Below are positions 17,908 to 24,859 of a stretch of DNA of 64,000 nt, piece by piece. Position numbers and translations under genes: made by a program. Within the stretch, counting starts at the first letter, position 1. Each line of letters begins with the position of its first letter. The stretch is taken from contig NZ_LMLE01000001.1 in NCBI RefSeq assembly GCF_001422545.1, forward strand, positions 472,830-536,829, written 5' to 3'. This DNA is from Pedobacter sp. Leaf41. Lineage in GTDB: Bacteria > Bacteroidota > Bacteroidia > Sphingobacteriales > Sphingobacteriaceae. The notes below the pieces were generated by a model. It was not told the DNA's origin. It worked only from the letters and a program-made list of their open reading frames with translations, and ran no database searches.

Positions 17908-18819
17908 ATGTCAACTAAAATAATCCGCTTTATCTTTTTCGGAAACTATTTCGTCGGCATCCTTGCTGTAGCGCTAACATTGGAAGCCAGTTTTCAATTG
18001 AGGCTGCCCTTTAATTCATTAAATTATTACCTGCTATTATTTTTAGCTCCAACTATTTATTATACATATGCTTATAATAAAGTTTCCACTCAACCATCAA
18101 CTACAAACTTAAGAACGCAGTGGTATTTTGAACACAAAAAGCTAATCAATATCAGTCAGTTATTGCTTTTTGTGCTCTGCGTTATTTTGGCGGTAAATTT
18201 ACTTTATCAAAACTTACATCATTTTTTAACACTTCCGGCAATCTATTGGGCCGCTATTATAACTGTTGTGGTGGCTGCGGCACTCTATTATGGCCTATTG
18301 CCAAAGTCTTTTTTGAAATTTAATCTTCGAAACACTGGTTGGTTAAAAGCATTTGTTATTGGCTTTGTTTGGGCGTGTTGTGCGAATGTTCTCCCGCTGA
18401 TTATGCTCAAAATAGAAACTGGTATTGATTATCATGATTCTGTGCTATGGACTTGGCTTTTCGTTAAAAACTGGATGTTTTGTACTGTTAACGCCATTAT
18501 ATTTGATATCAAAGATTATCCTACGGATGCCAACAAGCATTTAAGAACTTTTGTGGTTCGTTACGGCTTGCGTAAAACGATTTTTAGTATTTTAATTCCC
18601 CTATTGTTGGTGGGCTTAATTTCTCTTGGAGTCTTTGCCAGTTACAAAGATTTTGGTCTTCCTCAGGTGCTTTGCAACATTTTTCCATTTTTACTAACCA
18701 TTTACGTGGCATATTCTATGCACAGGCGTAAAAATATTCTTTACTATTTAATGGTGATAGATGGATTAATTTTAATCAAAGCACTTTGCGGCATACTGGG
18801 GATGCAATTTGTGCATTAA
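17908..18819 (+). CDS. UbiA-like membrane protein with half of the prenyltransferase motif pair
   Basis: The roughly 303-residue membrane protein has about eight or nine helices. NAIIFDIKDYPTDANKHLRT contains a clean DxxDxxxD, the second metal-diphosphate motif of UbiA prenyltransferases, followed by TFVVRYG, also UbiA-like. The first motif (NDxxDxxxD), expected after helix 2, is not visible; that place reads LAPTIYYTYAYNK. UbiA enzymes join a prenyl chain to an aromatic or sugar acceptor. Loss of one Asp-rich motif suggests altered or absent chemistry. A methyltransferase gene starts 13 nt later, so the two likely form an operon, which is reminiscent of quinone or lipid pathways. The start is ATG 17908, although TTG 17905 is possible. 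Confidence 0.65.
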   Translation: MSTKIIRFIFFGNYFVGILAVALTLEASFQLRLPFNSLNYYLLLFLAPTIYYTYAYNKVSTQPSTTNLRTQWYFEHKKLINISQLLLFVLCVILAVNLLYQNLHHFLTLPAIYWAAIITVVVAAALYYGLLPKSFLKFNLRNTGWLKAFVIGFVWACCANVLPLIMLKIETGIDYHDSVLWTWLFVKNWMFCTVNAIIFDIKDYPTDANKHLRTFVVRYGLRKTIFSILIPLLLVGLISLGVFASYKDFGLPQVLCNIFPFLLTIYVAYSMHRRKNILYYLMVIDGLILIKALCGILGMQFVH

Positions 18820-18831
18820 CTATTTTTAGCA

Positions 18832-19458
18832 ATGATCAATAACTACGATAGAATTGCAAAATATTACGATTTCTTAAGCCGGCTGGTATTTGGAAAATCA
18901 CAGGTCAAGGCACAAATAAATCAGCTCAAATATATTACTCCAAATAGTAGGCTTTTAATTGTTGGCGGTGGCACTGGATGGATTTTAGAAGAAATAGCAA
19001 AACGCCATCAATCAAGTTTGAAAATTACTTATGTCGAGATATCTTCGAAAATGATTGCACTTTCCAAAGCCCGCAATTGCGGCGATAACGATGTGGTATT
19101 TGTTCATTCCGGAGTTGAAGAGTTTAGCGCCGATGGATATTTCGATGTCATCATGACCCCATTTTTATTCGATAATTTTTCGGCAGAAAGATGCAGTAAA
19201 GTTTTTAGAAAACTGAATTCAGCTATTAAGGATAACGGCTTATGGTTAATGGTCGATTTTGTAACACATTCCACTAATGGCAAATGGTGGCATAAGTTTT
19301 TTCTGAAAGCTATGTACACTTTTTTTAGTCTAATTAGCAATGTGGAGGCAAAGAAACTAGTAGATATTAATCCCTATTTTGAAAACCACAAATATGAGAT
19401 AATCGAACAACGCTTTTATTACGGCCATTTTATTACAGCTATGGTCTATAAAAAATGA
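18832..19458 (+). CDS. Class I SAM-dependent methyltransferase
   Basis: The 208-residue protein has a Rossmann-type SAM-binding domain. Motif I is LLIVGGGTGWILEEIAKRH (about 44-62), the acidic end of strand 2 is YVEISSKMI, and a post-motif strand is FDVIMTPFLFDNF. The substrate cannot be told from sequence. DYDFLSRLVFGKS-like N-terminal helices resemble UbiE/small-molecule methyltransferases. It follows the UbiA-like gene by 13 nt. The operon context hints at a prenylated or membrane-lipid substrate (inference). Confidence 0.82.
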   Translation: MINNYDRIAKYYDFLSRLVFGKSQVKAQINQLKYITPNSRLLIVGGGTGWILEEIAKRHQSSLKITYVEISSKMIALSKARNCGDNDVVFVHSGVEEFSADGYFDVIMTPFLFDNFSAERCSKVFRKLNSAIKDNGLWLMVDFVTHSTNGKWWHKFFLKAMYTFFSLISNVEAKKLVDINPYFENHKYEIIEQRFYYGHFITAMVYKK

Positions 19459-19525
19459 CAAATATTTAATGCAACAATATTGCATTTATGTTTATTTATT
19501 TTCATTTTTGGTCAAAATAAAAGAT

Positions 19526-20422
19526 ATGGATTATGATGTAATTATTATTGGAGGTAGTTATGCAGGCTTGTCGGCTGCACTTACTTTAGGAAGGGCAACA
19601 AGAAAAATTTTGGTAGTTGATGGTGGCAAACCTTGCAATAAACTGACGCCACATTCACATAATTTTCTTACCCACGATGCGCAAACTCCTGCTCAGATCA
19701 GTTCGATAGCTAAGGCTGAAATCCTTAAATATCCAACCGTAGAATTTTTAGATGGGGAGGTGTTGGTAGCTAAAAAAATTGAGAATGTGTTTCAGATTGA
19801 ACTTAAGAACGGTAATCGTTTTACTGCCCGGAAGTTACTTTTGGCAACCGGTTTAAAAGATAACTTACCGAATATTACAGGTTTAAAAGAATGCTGGGCA
19901 ATCTCGGTTATTCATTGCCCATATTGCCATGGTTTCGAAGTTAAAGATGAAAAGATAGGCTTATTCATGAATGGAGATCAGGCTTTTGAAATGGCAAAAA
20001 ATTTAAATCTCTGGAATAAAGACCTTACAATCTTAACCAATGGAAAATCAGCGTTGACTCCTGAGCAAATCGATAAGCTACTGTCAAAATCAATTAAAAT
20101 TGTTGAAAATGAAATTGAAGAATTGGAACATGCTGACGGAAGCTTAGAAACTGTAAAGTTTAAAAATGGGAATGAGCTGAAATTGAAAGCCATCTATATG
20201 AGGCCAGAGGTGGATCAGCATATAAATTTTGATCAACAATTGGGCTTTGAGCTAACAGAACTGAAAACAGTAAAAATTGATGAGCAACAGCAAACAACTG
20301 TTAAGGGTGTTTATGCCGCAGGAGATTGTGCAACCTTGTTTAGGTCGCTTTCTGTGATAACAGCAAGTGGAACTTTGGCTGCTGTCATGATAAATAAGGA
20401 ATTGATTGATGAAGATTTTTAA
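19526..20422 (+). CDS. Thioredoxin-reductase-like FAD/NAD(P)H oxidoreductase
   Basis: The 298-residue flavoprotein starts with MDYDVIIIGGSYAGLSAAL (FAD-binding GxGxxG-like fold). It has HCPYCHGFEV, with the CxxC of thioredoxin-reductase-like enzymes, and ends with GVYAAGDCATLF, the second FAD motif. Length and motif order fit the TrxB-like pyridine nucleotide-disulfide family, but CPYC differs from the classical CATC, as in a subgroup of uncertain substrate. I start it at the ATG at 19526; the longer frame from 19469 adds a hydrophobic stretch with no counterpart in the family. It lies 67 nt after the methyltransferase on the same strand and may share its transcript. Confidence 0.85.
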   Translation: MDYDVIIIGGSYAGLSAALTLGRATRKILVVDGGKPCNKLTPHSHNFLTHDAQTPAQISSIAKAEILKYPTVEFLDGEVLVAKKIENVFQIELKNGNRFTARKLLLATGLKDNLPNITGLKECWAISVIHCPYCHGFEVKDEKIGLFMNGDQAFEMAKNLNLWNKDLTILTNGKSALTPEQIDKLLSKSIKIVENEIEELEHADGSLETVKFKNGNELKLKAIYMRPEVDQHINFDQQLGFELTELKTVKIDEQQQTTVKGVYAAGDCATLFRSLSVITASGTLAAVMINKELIDEDF

Positions 20423-20435
20423 GGATCATCAGAAA

Positions 20436-20600
20436 CTAGAATAAAATAGCACCAAGAGCTGTAAAAATAAACATAGCAGCCATTACTATTCTGTCTGCAG
20501 TAACCCACTGTTGTTTTGTTAGCGGAGTTGCCGCTTTTTCAATGGTTTCAGCTTTATGTCTACTGAGTTTAAAAACGGAAGTGTCTAATTTAAGTATCAT
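20436..20600 (-). CDS. Possible 54-residue single-helix membrane protein
   Basis: An open frame on the minus strand reads MILKLDTSVFKLSRHK at its start, then TLTK-like polar residues, then ADRIVMAAMFIFTALGAILF at the end: a C-terminal membrane helix after a basic, polar segment. It fills the gap between convergent genes and begins with ATG. No family is recognised. Support is only the sensible tail-anchored composition and lack of any other gene in this 370-base gap. Confidence 0.45.
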   Translation of the reverse strand: MILKLDTSVFKLSRHKAETIEKAATPLTKQQWVTADRIVMAAMFIFTALGAILF

Positions 20601-20792
20601 AGGAAAATATTTTAAATAGGTATTTTTTCTATTTCAAATCCTAAGCCACGATTTATATATTTCAATAAATTGTGGATAACTTCTTATTATTTGTTAGCTA
20701 CTTCCGAATTTTACCTTCAAATTGTCAAGATATTGTTTTACAATCAATTACAATTGTAGATAAAAAGCAACAAACCATAATTAGGCTGTATT

Positions 20793-22226
20793 TTATTTTG
20801 CCCGTATTTTGCTATGCTTTTTTCCGTAAAAGAAATAAATAGCTAAACCAATTCCTAACCAAACGATAAGCCGAATCCAGGTGTCGGCGGGTAAAAATAT
20901 CATCATCGCTACGCATGTTAAAATCCCCAAAATAGGAATTAGCGGGACCAAAGGAACTCTAAAAGGGCGTTTCGCTTCTGGATCAGTTTTTCGTAAGATT
21001 AGAATACCAACACAAACCATCAAAAATGCAAGCAATGTTCCGATACTTGTCATTTCGCCCACCACATTCATCGGTACAAATGCAGCGAAAAGGGATATGA
21101 AAATACATAGAATGATGTTTGATTTCCACGGGGTTTTAAATTTCGAGTGAACATCAGAAAACATTTTGGGTAATAAGCCATCTTTACTTATAGAATAAAA
21201 CATTCGCGATTGTGCCATTAAATCAATTAGAATAACCGAAGTGTAACCGATTAAAATCGCCAATATTATTGCCTGACTTAACCAGCCATAAGGCGTTTTT
21301 TCGATAGCAATGGCCACTGGCGCGCCACTGTTGGCAAATTCCTTGTAGTTGGCTAAGCCTGTCATTACATGGCCGAATAAACCAAATAAAACTGTACAGA
21401 CTAACAGTGAACCAATAATGCCTATTGGTAAATCTCTTCCCGGGTTTTTAGTTTCTTGGGCCGAAGCTGCTACTGCATCAAAGCCAATAAAAACGAAGAA
21501 AACCAATCCGGCTCCTCGTAAAATTCCGCTCCAGCCAAATTGCCCAAAGGTGCCGGTATTTTCAGGGATGTATGGATGATAGTTTGCGGGATCGATATAT
21601 TGCCAGCCTAACGCGATGAAAACCAAAACAACGCCCACCTTTAAAAAAACGATGATTCCATTTACAATTGCCGATCCTTTGGTGCCTCTGATTAAAATTG
21701 CAGTCATTAGAACCACCACTAGTGCAGCAGGGATATTTATAATTCCGTTAACTGTAGATCCATCGGCAAGTTTAGCCGTCTCGAAAGGGGAGAGGGTAAG
21801 CTGTGGCGGCAAATAAATTCCTAAACTGCCCAAAAAGCGTGTTAAATATTGCGACCAGCTAATGGCTACCGTTGCACAACCAACTGAATATTCGAGCACT
21901 AAATCCCAGCCAATAATCCAGGCAAAAAGCTCGCCCATCGTAGCATAAGAGTAGGTGTAGGCACTGCCCGCAACGGGTATCATAGACGCAAACTCTGCAT
22001 AACACAAAGCTGCAAAACCACAACCTAAAGCTGCAATTACAAAAGAAAGGGTAACCGCCGGACCAGAATGATTGGCTGCTGCCAAACCTGTAATAGAAAA
22101 TAGCCCGGCACCAAGTGTTAAACCTACGCCTATAAGTATTAAGTTAATCGGACCTAAGGTTCTTTTAAGTGAGCCCTCTCCACTTTCGTTTGCCTCTGCA
22201 ACAATGCTGGCAATAGATTTTTTCAT
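20793..22226 (-). CDS. APC-family amino acid permease
   Basis: The 477-residue inner-membrane transporter has about twelve or more helices. The family signature near helix 1 is LILIGVGLTLGAGLFSITG, and the helix 6-8 region reads GLVFFVFIGFDAVAASAQETKNPGRDLP. This places it with the cationic amino acid transporter/YfnA-like group of the APC superfamily. It has a long helix-rich C-terminus (FRVPLVPLIPILGILTC). The exact substrate is unknown. I start at the ATG at 22226 (MKKSIAS); the frame could extend two codons to a TTG, but that overlaps a TAACTTTG -7 box. It is a single gene. Confidence 0.9.
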   Translation of the reverse strand: MKKSIASIVAEANESGEGSLKRTLGPINLILIGVGLTLGAGLFSITGLAAANHSGPAVTLSFVIAALGCGFAALCYAEFASMIPVAGSAYTYSYATMGELFAWIIGWDLVLEYSVGCATVAISWSQYLTRFLGSLGIYLPPQLTLSPFETAKLADGSTVNGIINIPAALVVVLMTAILIRGTKGSAIVNGIIVFLKVGVVLVFIALGWQYIDPANYHPYIPENTGTFGQFGWSGILRGAGLVFFVFIGFDAVAASAQETKNPGRDLPIGIIGSLLVCTVLFGLFGHVMTGLANYKEFANSGAPVAIAIEKTPYGWLSQAIILAILIGYTSVILIDLMAQSRMFYSISKDGLLPKMFSDVHSKFKTPWKSNIILCIFISLFAAFVPMNVVGEMTSIGTLLAFLMVCVGILILRKTDPEAKRPFRVPLVPLIPILGILTCVAMMIFLPADTWIRLIVWLGIGLAIYFFYGKKHSKIRAK

Positions 22227-22229
22227 GAA

Positions 22230-22237
22230 CAAAGTTA
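22230..22237 (-). promoter_or_regulatory. -7 box immediately before the permease start
   Basis: On the minus strand TAACTTTG matches TAnnTTTG and ends three bases before the ATG at 22226, again suggesting a leaderless transcript. No good -33 box is seen. Confidence 0.4.
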
Positions 22238-22420
22238 ATATGCCACAAAATTATTAAAATATATTAAATCTACCTTGTTTGTAGTGATTTGTTTGTCTTT
22301 ATTTTTTGATTCAAAACACAGCCTTGGTTTAGTTGTAAATGACTTAGCGTAGAAACAGCAATCGATTTAAGATTTCTGCATGGAATGTCGACTTATTATT
22401 TTTGACAAGAGTTTTTAATG

Positions 22421-22579
22421 CTAGGTTTTTTTGATGAAGTTGTATCGGCTTTTCTTGCACCAACCTAACCAAACTAAACCCGATAGAGCCAAATAGCTCC
22501 CAATTTTTCTTACAAAATTGGAACTATAAGGCGATAGCGGGACTGCTAAAACCGAAGAATTACTGTCATTGCTTTCCAT
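22421..22579 (-). CDS. Possible 52-residue small protein
   Basis: The minus-strand ATG frame starts MESNDSNSSVLAVPLS, passes a mildly hydrophobic stretch (KIGSYLALSGLVWLGWC) and ends in a basic tail (KKSRYNFIKKT). It lies between the permease and padR. No family is recognised and no perfect -7 box precedes it (TAAATTTT, one mismatch, lies 2 nt upstream). It could be chance. Confidence 0.3.
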   Translation of the reverse strand: MESNDSNSSVLAVPLSPYSSNFVRKIGSYLALSGLVWLGWCKKSRYNFIKKT

Positions 22580-22681
22580 AAAATTTAGTGATTTCAAATT
22601 AAAATTAAATACTTAGAAATAATTAAACAAAATTAAATCGCTTTAAATCAGTTATTTAATTCATAATTTTAATTTATTTTA

Positions 22682-22723
22682 GTACTATGTATTGCATAGT
22701 ACAATATAAAACATATATCTTTG
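22682..22723 (+). promoter_or_regulatory. padR operator and promoter
   Basis: GTACTATG (22682-22689) and CATAGTAC (22695-22702) form a perfect 8-bp inverted repeat with a 5-nt spacer. TTG at 22692-22694 lies inside it, and TATCTTTG at 22716-22723 is a perfect TAnnTTTG box 21 nt further on. The operator therefore covers the -33 element, the layout expected for autorepression by the dimeric PadR encoded next. Confidence 0.6.
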
Positions 22724-22727
22724 TATT

Positions 22728-23063
22728 ATGATAGCAGAAAATACGCAAACACAAATGCGGAAGGGAATTCTGGAATACTGTGTTTTATCAATCATCTCAC
22801 GTGGCGAAATTTACGCTTCGGATATTATTGCCGAATTAAGGACGGCAAAATTATTGGTGGTTGAGGGCACATTATATCCATTATTAACCAGGCTTAAAAA
22901 CAATGGTTTGTTAAGCTACAACTGGGTAGAATCTACCTCAGGCCCGCCCCGTAAATATTATACCTTAACCCAAGTTGGTAAGGATATTTTATCACAATTA
23001 GATCAAACCTGGCAAGAATTGGCTTATGCTGTAGGTGTTTCACAAAAAGGAGCCAATTCATAA
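22728..23063 (+). CDS. PadR-family transcriptional regulator
   Basis: The 111-residue winged-helix repressor has the PadR domain over nearly its whole length: TQTQMRKGILEYCVLSIISRGEIYASDII, then LLVVEGTLYPLLTRLKNNGLLSYNWVES, then GPPRKYYTLTQVGKDIL (wing). It is a small subfamily-2-type PadR lacking the large C-terminal domain. Such proteins bind inverted repeats as dimers and often repress their own operon. The inverted repeat at 22682-22702 is a natural target. A PspC-domain gene follows after 14 nt, so it probably controls that envelope gene. The start lies four bases after a -7 box; Met10 is an alternative start. Confidence 0.9.
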   Translation: MIAENTQTQMRKGILEYCVLSIISRGEIYASDIIAELRTAKLLVVEGTLYPLLTRLKNNGLLSYNWVESTSGPPRKYYTLTQVGKDILSQLDQTWQELAYAVGVSQKGANS

Positions 23064-23077
23064 ATAGTAAAAAAGAA

Positions 23078-24814
23078 ATGGAAAAGACCATCATCATAAA
23101 TATTGGGAATACGATTATTCATATTGAAGAAAGTGCCTACGAACTCTTAAAGGCTTATTTAAACGAAGTGAAGCAACATTTCGTTAACCACGCTGACGAT
23201 TTAGAAATTGTAACGGATATCGAAAATCGAATTGCAGAATTATTAACAGAGCAATTGGAAGAACAGAAAAAACAAGTGGTTGCCTCGGTTGATGTTAATG
23301 CAGTGATTGCCCAAATGGGGCGGGTGCAGGATTTTGATACGGTAGAAGAAAACGACGAAGAGCCGGTTTCCAATACCAATTATCAGTTCCAGGCTGAAAA
23401 AAAACTATACCGCGATATGGATGAACGGGTGATTGCGGGGGTGTGTGCGGGGATTGCGCACTATGTTAATACCGACGCAAAATGGATTCGTGTGGCGGCT
23501 TTGTTTACACTGTTTTTAGGTGGTGCAGGCTTTTTGATTTATGCAATCCTTTGGATTATTATGCCAAAAGCAAAATCGCGTATCGAGCGTATGGAAATGA
23601 AAGGCGAACCGGCCAACTTGCAGGGTTTCCAAAAGAATTTGGATGAGGAGTTATTAGCTGTTAAACAAGGTTTAGCCATTGCCGGTAAACACACCGGGTC
23701 GATATTTGGGCAAATTGGCATTTTTATCGGTGAATTTTTCGATTGGCTTGGGCAATTTATTTCTGGAACAGGAAAAATCATTTTTAAGGTTGTAGCAGGT
23801 TTTATTGTACTATTTGGAGTCGTATTTTTGCTATCGTTAATTGTAGGTTTTGCCGCATTTCAAGGATTTTGGGATTCGAGTGTATATGAGTATTTCCCAT
23901 TCTCTATTGTAGATGAAAGTAATAGAGGCGTAATCTTATTCAGTGCATTTATAGTATTTTTTGTACCCATTTTAGCTTTGGTGCTGTTTTCTATCCGTGT
24001 GGCTTTTAATAAACAAGCTATTAATAAAACACTTTCTTTCGCTTTGTTAATTGTTTGGCTGGTTGGTGTTGCTATGGCTGGTTATCATGCAGCTAAAATT
24101 TCTTCGGAGTTCAAACAACATGCAGAATTGGCGCAAACTGCCGATCTAAAATCTTATAAAACTTATATTATTGATATTGATAGAAGCAAATACTTTAGTA
24201 AGGAAGATAGCGTGACTTACCGTATTGATGCAAACCAGAGGAGACAAATTGTTACGGAAGATTTTGAGAACGGACCTTTTGTAATGCCAAATAACATCCG
24301 TATTGATATTGAAAAAAGTGCAACATTGGCTACCCGCTTAACGCAGAAATATGAATCGCAGGGGAAAACTTTTCAAAGTGCTTTACAAAATGCGCAGAAC
24401 ATCGATTATAAATATGTTTTAAAAGACTCTAATCTTGTTTTCAATCCGCGTTTTCAACTGAGAAAAGGAACCATTTGGAGAAACCAGGAGGTTAGACTAA
24501 AACTAGAAATTCCGGTGGGTACAAAGGTGATTCTAAAAGAAGATACTTACCGATACTTAAACAATTATGGAACCTGGGATTGTGGCGAAATTGAAAATGA
24601 TAAAAACGATTACAGCACATGGATGATGACCGAAGATGGTTTAAAATGTGTTGCACAATTGAAAGAGGAAGCCATAAAAAATAAAAAGTTGAAAAAGGAA
24701 CTGATCGACCTGGAATTTGCGCAGAAAGATAGAACTGCAGATAGCCTCTATCAAGATTCGATATCGAACAGGATTAATGAAGTTAAAGAAGAGCTTGGCA
24801 TAAATAATAATTAA
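23078..24814 (+). CDS. PspC-domain membrane protein
   Basis: The 578-residue protein has several parts. The N-terminal cytoplasmic domain (about 1-90) starts EKTIIINIGNTIIHIEESAY and contains an acidic ELLTEQLEEQ stretch. The PspC domain (about 107-165) reads KLYRDMDERVIAGVCAGIAHYV and FLIYAILWIIMPK. Three further membrane helices span about 228-345. A soluble C-terminal part (about 350-578) has a beta-rich segment and ends in a charged coiled coil. PspC domains are linked to envelope stress sensing (phage-shock-type). The PadR gene 14 nt upstream and the beta-barrel gene 45 nt downstream suggest one envelope-related operon. Confidence 0.88.
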   Translation: MEKTIIINIGNTIIHIEESAYELLKAYLNEVKQHFVNHADDLEIVTDIENRIAELLTEQLEEQKKQVVASVDVNAVIAQMGRVQDFDTVEENDEEPVSNTNYQFQAEKKLYRDMDERVIAGVCAGIAHYVNTDAKWIRVAALFTLFLGGAGFLIYAILWIIMPKAKSRIERMEMKGEPANLQGFQKNLDEELLAVKQGLAIAGKHTGSIFGQIGIFIGEFFDWLGQFISGTGKIIFKVVAGFIVLFGVVFLLSLIVGFAAFQGFWDSSVYEYFPFSIVDESNRGVILFSAFIVFFVPILALVLFSIRVAFNKQAINKTLSFALLIVWLVGVAMAGYHAAKISSEFKQHAELAQTADLKSYKTYIIDIDRSKYFSKEDSVTYRIDANQRRQIVTEDFENGPFVMPNNIRIDIEKSATLATRLTQKYESQGKTFQSALQNAQNIDYKYVLKDSNLVFNPRFQLRKGTIWRNQEVRLKLEIPVGTKVILKEDTYRYLNNYGTWDCGEIENDKNDYSTWMMTEDGLKCVAQLKEEAIKNKKLKKELIDLEFAQKDRTADSLYQDSISNRINEVKEELGINNN

Positions 24815-24859
24815 ACCATCACCGTTTCAATTCGCCTCAAAAGGCATTAAAAAAATATC

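Larger units (their letters stand above)
22233..22727. other. Long gap between permease and padR
   Basis: About 495 AT-rich bases between divergent genes. It holds the permease -7 box at its left end, a possible 52-residue gene (22421-22579, minus strand) and the padR operator-promoter at its right end. I see nothing else in it. Confidence 0.5.
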
